Assembly (NCBI GenBank): GCA_004151065.3
Contig: NWUY0300009925.1
Location: forward strand, 41,400 to 56,402
Reading direction: 5' to 3'
Length of the DNA: 15,003 nucleotides
Source: Larix sibirica
Taxonomy: Eukaryota > Streptophyta > Pinopsida > Pinales > Pinaceae
Part shown: piece by piece, positions 9,649-15,003 of the stretch
Position numbering within the stretch: position 1 is the stretch's first letter
How the letters are laid out: each line of letters opens with the position of its first letter
Notes under the pieces: generated by a model
The model's database searches: none
The model's input: the letters and a program-made list of their open reading frames with translations, nothing else
What the model was told of the DNA's origin: nothing
Program-made: the position numbers and the translations under genes

Positions 9649-10586
9649 TGTACAAACAATAAACTTAATAAATTTCATAATCACCTAAACAATATATCTA
9701 CTCACATTCAATTCACCATGGAAATCTAGTCAGCCAACTCTCCCTTTTATAGATATTTTGGTTACCCGTCAGTGCAATGGCTCACTATCTCATTAGGTGT
9801 ACCGTAAAAGGACCCATACAGATAGATACCTTCATGCCTATTCCCACCACCACTTTGCTAAAAAAATTGTAGTTCTTAAAACCCTTATCACCAAAGATGT
9901 ATGCATATATGATGCCCAAAGTTTAAATTAAGAAACGTCCCACCTCACTAATATCCTCATGGCCAAAGGCCATCCTCTACAGCTTTTCATGCCACCCTTC
10001 ACCCAAATCCAAGCATCTCTAGCCCAATTCTCCAACTCGAGTGTTAATTTCTCTCCATTATAGCCATGGCATTACTGATTGCATATCGAATTTTAATCAG
10101 AAAAATATTAAAACTATTTTAAAACCTCACAAAACCCTTAAACAATTATTCAGAAGCGTTAAAGACAAGTTCGAACCTTTTCTCTCCCAAGGGGTCTGCT
10201 TAATTCCTTGTTTATGTGGAGAACCCTACATTGGACAACTTGGTAGATCCAAAGATGTTCGTCTCAAATAACACATTACTGATACCAACCATAATCACCT
10301 TAATAAATTGGCTATAGCATAGCACTCCTATAACACTAAACACCTCATTTGTTTTGATCAAACCAAAATTCTTGCATCTACCTCCCATTATTCCTCTCGC
10401 CTCATTAGGGAAGCTCTAGAAATAGAAAAACACCCAAACAATTTTGATTGGGAAGATGGTTATAACTTGAGTCAATCTGGGAAATATTTCGTCTCCCCTC
10501 TCTTTATATTAATATCAATTACCTTAACCTACCCTACCCACCCCTGCCCCTTTCCTTATCGCTCAATCATATCCCCCCTCTCTTAG
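9649..10586 (+). pseudogene. Degenerate Penelope-like retroelement: reverse-transcriptase C-terminus and GIY-YIG endonuclease
   Basis: Penelope-like elements (PLEs) encode a reverse transcriptase followed by a GIY-YIG endonuclease that cuts the target for insertion. Three frames give collinear PLE motifs. 9649-9724 reads FHNHLNNI then QFTMEI. After a frameshift, 9740-10055 reads LPFIDILVTR, NGSLSH, VYRKRTHTDRYLHAYSHH and SHLTNILMAKG. After another, 10056-10586 reads the connector (KNIKTILKP, LFRSVKDK) and then the endonuclease. Stops at 9725-9727, 9794-9796, 9929-9931, 10269-10271 and 10320-10322, plus two frameshifts, make it non-functional. The catalytic palm of the reverse transcriptase is not readable; sequence before 9649 is too decayed or deleted. 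The order and motifs fit PLEs of the conifer Dryad type, from family knowledge rather than a search. Confidence 0.87.
10191..10490 (+). other. GIY-YIG endonuclease domain within the Penelope-like remnant
   Basis: The frame reads GVCLIPCLCGEPYIGQ, with the first motif changed from GIY/GVY to GVC (10191-10199) and YIG kept at 10227-10235. The Arg-containing segment GRSKDVRLK follows. Two codons where PLEs usually have Glu before His now read TAA (10269-10271) and TAG (10320-10322), each one base from a Glu codon. Downstream, HSYNTKH, FDQTKILA, RLIREALEIEKHPNNF and DGYNLS match the conserved end of PLE endonucleases, including the Glu-rich helix. Loss of the first Tyr and two stops indicate no activity. 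Confidence 0.87.
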
Positions 10587-10820
10587 TTTTTTATATTTCT
10601 CAGTTTTCATTTTCATTATATTTTCAAATTTAATCCTAATCCCTTACCAATGTCTCCATCATTCACTCCATTATCTCTCCTTATATATTTTGATGCGGCT
10701 CACTCATTTCTGCCTGTTATTATATTGATTTCTTTTCTGATTATTTCATTTCTAGTTAAGTGCATTCATTCCTCCTTAGTGTTATGTATATATATTTATA
10801 AGATTTAAGATTTACATCTA
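10587..10820. other. AT-rich sequence after the Penelope-like reading frame, possible 3' UTR
   Basis: Pyrimidine-rich non-coding DNA directly follows the PLE stop codon at 10584-10586. It may be the element's 3' untranslated region. No target duplication or terminal repeat marking the element's end was found before the SINE. Confidence 0.35.
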
Positions 10821-10833
10821 CACACACACACAC
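10821..10833. repeat. (CA)n tract at the 3' side of the first SINE
   Basis: Six CA units precede the SINE's complementary A8 tail (T8 on the + strand, 10838-10845). A longer CA tract lies at the other side of the SINE, so both may derive from one microsatellite split by the insertion or from a CA-containing target duplication. Confidence 0.75.
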
Positions 10834-11036
10834 CCACTTTTTTTTCAAGGATTAACTTCATGGAAAACCCTTCGATTACTTCCCATTGATTCATGGATTG
10901 TAAACATGGTAAACCGTTAGCCCTAATTATGCCGCCTAACTTTAAGGGGATCACGAGATTTGAACCTGTGACCTCCCCAACTTTGGGGAGAGAGATCTCA
11001 TGTCTAGCTCATGGATGCTTGAGCTAACCCTCATGG

Positions 11037-11038
<2 letters not shown>
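10834..11038 (-). mobile_element. tRNA-derived SINE (first copy), minus strand
   Basis: Read on the minus strand, the element begins near 11038. It carries a box A-like TAGCTCAAGCATCC (11013-11026) and box B GGTTCAAATCTC (10955-10966), the internal RNA polymerase III promoter inherited from a tRNA. A small hairpin (ctcccc and ggggag) lies between the boxes. A tRNA-unrelated body follows and ends in eight A (T8 at 10838-10845 on +). Length of about 205 bp fits plant SINEs. It lies 250 bp downstream of the Penelope-like frame. It is flanked by CA tracts on both sides. The SINE family was not identified by name, and the box spacing is wider than in a tRNA, so it is no functional tRNA gene. Confidence 0.68.

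Positions 11039-11074
<36 letters not shown>
11039..11074. repeat. (CA)18 microsatellite
   Basis: Eighteen uninterrupted CA units abut the 5' end of the first SINE. Long and pure, hence likely length-polymorphic. Confidence 0.95.
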
Positions 11075-11075
<1 letters not shown>

Positions 11076-11518
11076 TTCTCTCTCCATTATTAAATTAACT
11101 AATCTACTTTTCCTTGTTTATGGAATAGCTTTCACCTAATTATTCTTTTAATCCTCATCCAACTCTTATACAAATATTTCACTCATTTTCATGCATTATA
11201 TTTATTTCATTTCTATTTAATATTTAGTAATGCCAATTTTTTGAATTCTTCCTCCAGTGGTTGATTTTAACCACACTTTTTTTTTTTTTTATATTTTGTA
11301 GCTTTATTTTGATCCCCCAATGATGGGTGGAGTGTCTATTTGAACCGTTGAGTTGTTTATGAACTCCAACACAATGAAATCTAGAAATGTTGACATAAAG
11401 AAACTCATTGGCAATTGATGCTAAATATTCAACAACTGACGATCGCCCCAATGACGAATTTGACAAGGAAGCCAAGTGGTAGAAAGGGACTAGATTGCGA
11501 GGAAGAAAGGAAAAATAC
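11075..11518. other. Non-coding stretch with a T14 run
   Basis: Contains T14 at 11277-11290, which could be the complement of a poly(A) tail of a minus-strand retroposon spanning part of 11291-11480. No target duplication was seen. The open frame at 11224-11475 (-) runs through the homopolymer and shows no domain. Confidence 0.4.
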
Positions 11519-11912
11519 GAATTGAAGTATCGAAAAGTGAAGACATGGAGGTGTTAGTGTGATTGACAAAAATGTTGTTAAGAATTTGAATTGACCATGT
11601 AAAGTATTCTTGAAGTAGTGGAAGGTTAAGTACCAAGAATTCCGTAGAGAAAATGTAACATACATAAATACCCCTATAACAATCATTAATACTACACAAT
11701 AAAATAATAATATGAATTGAGGTATCGAAAAGTGAAGACATGGAGGTGTTTGTGTGATTTACAAGAATGTCGTTAAGCAGTCGAATTGACCTTGCAATGT
11801 ATTTATACTCTCAAGTAGTGGAAGGTTAAGTACCAAGAATTCTGTAAAGAAAATGTAACATACATAAATCCCCCTATAACAATCATTAGTAATACACAAT
11901 AAAATAATATTA
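11519..11912. repeat. Two tandem copies of a ~195-bp repeat
   Basis: Copy A (11519-11713) and copy B (11714-11912) share long identical blocks, including tatcgaaaagtgaagacatg, agtagtggaaggttaagtac, and gaaaatgtaacatacataaa. The offset is 195 bp at the start and 200 bp near the end, because copy B has a small insertion. Minus-strand open frames at 11429-11686 and 11490-11741 simply track the repeat and are not called as genes. Confidence 0.9.
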
Positions 11913-12079
11913 TATAACCAAAGGTTACATGTCTATTCAAGTAGCCTGGTCGATGTTTAATGTATGTTTATACTCAACATCACACACAATTCTCATTTAA
12001 TGAAAATAACTTGTGACTACGAGTATACACATACATTAAACACTGACCTACTTGAATAGACATGTAACCTTTGGTTATA
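11913..12079. mobile_element. 167-bp foldback element (near-perfect hairpin), MITE-like
   Basis: Left arm 11913-11975 begins tataaccaaaggttacatg and right arm 12021-12079 ends with its reverse complement. About 60 bp pair with only a 4-nt length difference and few mismatches. The inner segments (11976-12020) also pair partly, so almost the whole element can fold into one stem. It has no coding capacity. Long terminal inverted repeats without a transposase fit a non-autonomous foldback or MITE element. TA-rich flanks obscure any target duplication. The left arm is also present in the third copy of the adjacent repeat, so the structure could instead be an inverted duplication of that repeat's end. 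Confidence 0.75.
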
Positions 12080-12108
12080 TATATATATATATATAGATAT
12101 AGATATAT
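12077..12108. repeat. TA microsatellite and degenerate GATATA tract
   Basis: About nine TA units follow the foldback right arm and grade into tagatatagatatat. Confidence 0.75.
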
Positions 12109-12495
12109 CCTACAAGGATCTTTTAGCTTATCTTATTTTTTTTGGACATTCAATTTACGAACTAGATTGATTCATTAGATTGGTTCTAGAGCTTATTTGA
12201 GGGCGCTTATGCCACTGTCAATAATGATTTGTTTCTAGTATTTGTCCATGCATTATAAGACATTGTATGATCTTAGCCATTGGACACTCATTTTCAGAGC
12301 TTTTTTTAACATGGCCTTTGGCCATTTTCAACCTTAGGGAACAATCATTTACAAATAGATCACAAAAAATACATTAGGCTTAGGGTTTGTCCCACTGATT
12401 CAAGAATTACCACTTTGTGGGCCTATTTTAATTCCATGATTATCTATTTCAATCATATTTATACTACCAACATCCAATCATTTTAAGTTGACTAT
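12109..12495. other. Non-coding stretch between the foldback element and the third repeat copy
   Basis: No open frame of note, no RNA boxes and no repeat ends. A short palindrome (tggcc ttt ggcca) near 12313 is too small to interpret. Confidence 0.45.
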
Positions 12496-12691
12496 CTAAT
12501 ATATTCTTATACTCGAGTAGTCACAAAAAGTTAAATACCAAAAAGCACATGAAGAATATGTAACATACATAAATAACCCTATAATAATACTTGATAATAA
12601 TAAACATAATAGAACAAAATTAAATAACCAAAAGTTACCTATATATTCAAATAAATATGTATATTTACACAACTTCACACATTCATGTAAT
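12496..12691. repeat. Third, diverged copy of the 195-bp repeat plus foldback left arm
   Basis: Blocks atactcgagtagt, gttaaataccaa, aatgtaacatacataaat, ccctataataa and aataaccaaaagttacc align in order with about 11806-11950. The following ttacacaacttcacacattc aligns with the inner part of the foldback arm. This copy is much more diverged than the tandem pair. It is interrupted at its right end by the A-tailed retroposon, and the sequence resumes with taattaattt at 12840 onward. Confidence 0.72.
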
Positions 12692-12692
12692 T
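12683..12692. repeat. Left target-site duplication of the A-tailed retroposon
   Basis: TCATGTAATT here is repeated exactly at 12835-12844 on the other side of the element. The last two T are shared with the poly(T) run, so the unambiguous part is eight bases. Confidence 0.8.
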
Positions 12693-12834
12693 TTTTTTTT
12701 TTTTTTATGAGATGAGGGAACCTCTCCAGACCTCTTAGTGAACGTTGTAACTGGGCCATCTGGATACCAAACCTGCGTACCGGGGCCAACCTTCAGAAAG
12801 TACAAAATCTCAAAGATGAGTACAGTCACCAAAG
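12692..12834 (-). mobile_element. Short A-tailed non-LTR retroposon (SINE-like or truncated LINE)
   Basis: On the minus strand the element starts at 12834 (ctttggtgactg), runs about 128 bp and ends in A15-16 (T run 12691-12706 on +). A perfect 10-bp duplication TCATGTAATT flanks it, the hallmark of target-primed reverse transcription. A box B-like word (ggtttggtatcc on the minus strand) lies near 12765. No convincing box A was found, so it may be a 5'-truncated element or a LINE 3' end rather than a complete SINE. A minus-strand open frame at 12496-12789 runs through it and the A-tail and encodes poly-Lys there; it is not a gene. The clean duplication and tail suggest a fairly young insertion. 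Confidence 0.8.
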
Positions 12835-12844
12835 TCATGTAATT
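12835..12844. repeat. Right target-site duplication of the A-tailed retroposon
   Basis: TCATGTAATT, identical to 12683-12692. Confidence 0.8.
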
Positions 12845-13290
12845 AATTTAATATCTCTCCATATATGTTAGAGTGATTTCTTTACCATATCTTAGTGATT
12901 TGGTTCGAACCTTTGACCATGCATTATCATCCCAAATATTTCTCCGCTAAAAAGTTATAAACAAAAAAAGTCACTAACTATCTACGTTTAGTTATCATTG
13001 ACAATGAAGCTTCTAAAATCAGGTTAAAATATTAGAAAGGAATACTTTTATTCAAATGGTTAATTATTAAAAGTGTTTCGAATTAGACCCCGAGGTGCCA
13101 TCAACTCCCTTTAACTCGTGGAAAAGTAAACCAGTGTTACCTTAAAGTTGAAGGCAAGGATTATAAAATTTCAAATATAAAAGGTGGGTTAATTGGTGTA
13201 CCTTCGAGATTGAAGGTCCTTATTAGGTTTTATAGTGAAAATGAGTATAATTATCATTTGACCCGTGCACTTTATGTAACCATTTAATAT
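12845..13290. other. Non-coding stretch with a weak ~60-bp repeat
   Basis: A box B-like palindromic word (ggttcgaacc) occurs at 12902-12911 without a partner box A. Two loosely similar segments (agtgttaccttaaagttgaa near 13134 and tggtgtaccttcgagattga near 13194) lie about 60 bp apart and may be an old duplication. No coding frame is supported. Confidence 0.4.
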
Positions 13291-13388
13291 AAAAAATATA
13301 GTAAAATGTTATACCATCATAATAAAAAATACAGCAAAGTGTTATAGCATCGTAATAAAAAATATAGTAAAATGTTATGATGAATATT
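13291..13388. repeat. 33-bp tandem repeat, about three units
   Basis: Units start at 13291, 13324 and 13357, each opening aaaaaatatagtaaaatgtt or a close variant and continuing ata.catc.taat. The first two are full length with about five differences; the third diverges after about 22 bases. Confidence 0.85.
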
Positions 13389-14608
13389 ACTATATACCAT
13401 CATAATAATTGTTAATAATTTTCTAAAAAATTCTAGATGAATTAACTCCGATTTTTCAAAATAATGAAAATTTGTTTTAAGAGTACATATTTTAAGAAAA
13501 TTTTGACAAGGTTTTATTAAATAAAGATAAATAATTTTTTATCTTAAAAATTATAATTGAAGTGTCAGCCAAACCAATTTCTCACTATATAAATTGATAG
13601 GCATGAAGGAGCAAGATATCCATGTTCACATGATGAATCTCATTAGAAAAATCAACATCTCAAAAATAATTTTAGTGAAGATCTATTATAAAAAAATAAA
13701 ATTCTTGTCTTCAAGGGATCATAGTCAAAGCTTACTTGCGTAGATAAAGAGGTTAAAGAAGATAACAATACACAACAAAAATAAATAGAACACCTTGTCA
13801 ACAAAGAAACACTATTGGATAAAAAAAATCAGTGATCTAGTTGAATTAGGGAAGTTTCCCGAGGTTAAAGTCCCAACCATGGATAATAGAATTAGCATAG
13901 ATTCAATAAAATTTGAATGCAAAGCGACAACTTACTTATAGTCGACATGTAATCAATCGACAAGCAAACACTTACTGAGCTGGTTTGAATTGAACATTGA
14001 TGTCACCATTGACAATTCTAGTATATCAAAGGGAAGTTAATCTATAAACCCTTGTATCATCACCCATACCACAAATCCAAAATCATTTCACATTTAGAAA
14101 ACTAGAATTCTAATTCAACTAATTTCCAAAGGAATAATGAGAATTGCAGTCAAAGAAGTCATAATTAAATTGCACCGTACAATGTAACAAAAAATCAAAT
14201 TAGAATTGAGTGATCCTCTTTCATAATGTGATAATTTTAGTGAAAACTTCAAATATTGTACCATTTTGTTTCTTCAACCATGACAATATCATGACCAGAG
14301 CATCAAGTGAAGGCATTCAATGCATAAATGAAGGGAAATGAATGTTACATTGCCTCCCCATTGTTCTAAGAATGGAGAAATAACCTAAAGTTGAAAAGAT
14401 AGTGATATAGTGAAACAGAAATTCCAAGTTTGCTTCCCTAGAACGTAGAAAACCATGTAGAACTTGGTGAATCAGTGATTAATTGCCATATTGAAGTAAA
14501 AAATGAGGTAAATAACCAAATGCTAATGATGAAGAACTTGAAGACAAAAAAGACAAGGCAACATTAGACATATGGTAAATAATTTCAGGTGTAGCACCCA
14601 ACCTAATG
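13389..14608. other. AT-rich non-coding stretch with no recognised feature
   Basis: Stops are dense in all frames. No exon-like segment, polymerase III boxes, repeat termini or homopolymer tails could be supported. Confidence 0.5.
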
Positions 14609-14634
14609 ATTAGTGTTAGTAATCTAACACTAAT
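14609..14634. repeat. 11-bp perfect inverted repeat (hairpin)
   Basis: attagtgttag (14609-14619) and ctaacactaat (14624-14634) are exact reverse complements with a 4-nt loop (taat). No T-run or gene context suggests a terminator; it may be a remnant of a small element. Confidence 0.7.
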
Positions 14635-14675
14635 AACAATAATGAATTCCTTCAATATTCTCAAATTATAATTTT

Positions 14676-14676
<1 letters not shown>

Positions 14677-14718
<42 letters not shown>
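14677..14718. repeat. (CA)21 microsatellite
   Basis: Twenty-one uninterrupted CA units at the 3' side of the second SINE. On the minus strand this reads as (TG)21. An open frame at 14479-14727 (-) encoding a Val-Cys repeat arises from it and is not a gene. Confidence 0.95.
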
Positions 14719-14723
<5 letters not shown>

Positions 14724-14971
14724 TCAATTTGGTTCACAAACCCAGAAGAGGAGTTGCTACATCCACAGGAAGAATTCATAGGGGACCCTCCTGAAGGGGC
14801 CTCACCCTGCCAGCTCAAGGGGCCTCACCCTGCCAGCTCAGATTACGAAGCCTAACCTGATGGGGACATCAAGTGAGGCCTTATATATCTATGCATGGCC
14901 ACTCGGGGATTTGACCCGAGACCTTCTACTTACAACTCACAGCTCTCAACCACTTGAGCTAACCCATCGAG
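14724..14971 (-). mobile_element. tRNA-derived SINE (second copy), minus strand
   Basis: Read on the minus strand from 14971, the element has box A TAGCTCAAGTGG (14950-14961) and box B GGGTCAAATCC (14907-14917), 32 bases apart as in a tRNA. A perfect 6-bp T-arm stem (ctcggg/cccgag) encloses box B. D-arm pairing (gctc/gagc) is also visible. The acceptor and anticodon stems are not conserved, so it is a SINE head and not a tRNA gene. The body contains a 23-bp tandem duplication and runs into the CA tract at 14677-14718. The word catatat occurs on both sides (14717-14723 and 14972-14978) and could be a target duplication, but the right copy lies in a TA microsatellite. It shares gggttagctcaag with the first SINE, but the bodies differ, so they are probably different families. 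Confidence 0.7.
14794..14839. repeat. Perfect 23-bp tandem duplication inside the second SINE
   Basis: The 23-mer opening aaggggcctcaccctgccag occurs at 14794-14816 and again without gap or mismatch at 14817-14839. Perfect identity suggests a recent slippage or unequal-exchange event. Confidence 0.92.
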
Positions 14972-14989
14972 CATATATATATATATATA
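14972..14989. repeat. TA microsatellite at the 5' side of the second SINE
   Basis: About nine AT/TA units follow the SINE head. Confidence 0.85.
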
Positions 14990-15003
14990 CTCTCTTAAGC
15001 TAA

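Noticed and set aside
9415-9684. Two minus-strand open frames of 63 and 89 codons
   Set aside because: AT-driven composition, no motif, and partial overlap with the start of the plus-strand Penelope-like remnant.
11429-11741. Two overlapping minus-strand open frames of 83-85 codons
   Set aside because: They follow the 195-bp tandem repeat and encode Phe/Leu/Ser-rich peptides typical of AT-rich non-coding DNA.
12496-12789. Minus-strand open frame of 97 codons
   Set aside because: It runs through the retroposon, its A-tail (poly-Lys) and the third repeat copy, so it is a chance fusion of unrelated pieces.
12902-12911. Polymerase III promoter (ggttcgaacc) indicating another SINE
   Set aside because: The word is a palindrome that fits box B on either strand, but no box A lies at a suitable distance on either side.
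14479-14727. Minus-strand open frame with a Val-Cys repeat
   Set aside because: The repeat is the (CA)21 microsatellite read on the other strand, and the rest shows no protein features.
14907-14961. A functional tRNA gene
   Set aside because: Box A, box B and the T-arm are present, but acceptor and anticodon stems do not pair and the unit continues into a SINE body.

Overview
The window looks like gene-poor nuclear DNA from a land plant, most likely a gymnosperm (conifer-like). It is AT-rich, contains microsatellites, carries one exon with a plant-style intron acceptor, and is otherwise built from decayed transposable elements and local repeats. The conifer suggestion rests mainly on a Penelope-like retroelement with a GIY-YIG endonuclease. 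Such elements are rare in plants but known from conifers. No bacterial-style genes, operons, rRNA genes or functional tRNA genes are visible. Three ambiguous bases (3128, 5260-5261) mark assembly uncertainty.

Layout. 1-467: the end of a protein-coding gene on the + strand, with an intron tail holding a TA microsatellite and a CpG-rich block, and a 78-codon terminal exon for a small two-helix membrane protein. Its 3' UTR probably ends near 650. 660-5600: a long stretch with no supportable gene, probably old repeat DNA. 5608-5799: a short protein-like open frame on the - strand, possibly a gene remnant. 5952-7198: a probable solo LTR (TG...CA ends, near-perfect 5-bp target duplication) with a poly-G/inverted-repeat start and a 38-bp minisatellite. 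7777-8253: a ~240-bp tandem duplication. 8256-9480: very AT-rich DNA with a recurring motif. 9649-10586: a degenerate Penelope-like element on the + strand. 10834-11038: a tRNA-derived SINE on the - strand, embedded in a CA microsatellite. 11519-12690: a ~195-bp repeat family (three copies) with a 167-bp foldback hairpin. 12692-12834: a small A-tailed retroposon with a perfect 10-bp target duplication, inserted into the third repeat copy. 13291-13388: a 33-bp tandem repeat. 14724-14971: a second tRNA-derived SINE next to a (CA)21 tract.

No genes here work together as a pathway. The window records one gene's 3' end followed by layered retroelement insertions, all apparently inactive. The most informative feature is the Penelope-like fragment: the reverse-transcriptase C-terminal motifs and almost the whole endonuclease domain can be read across two frameshifts and at least five stop codons.
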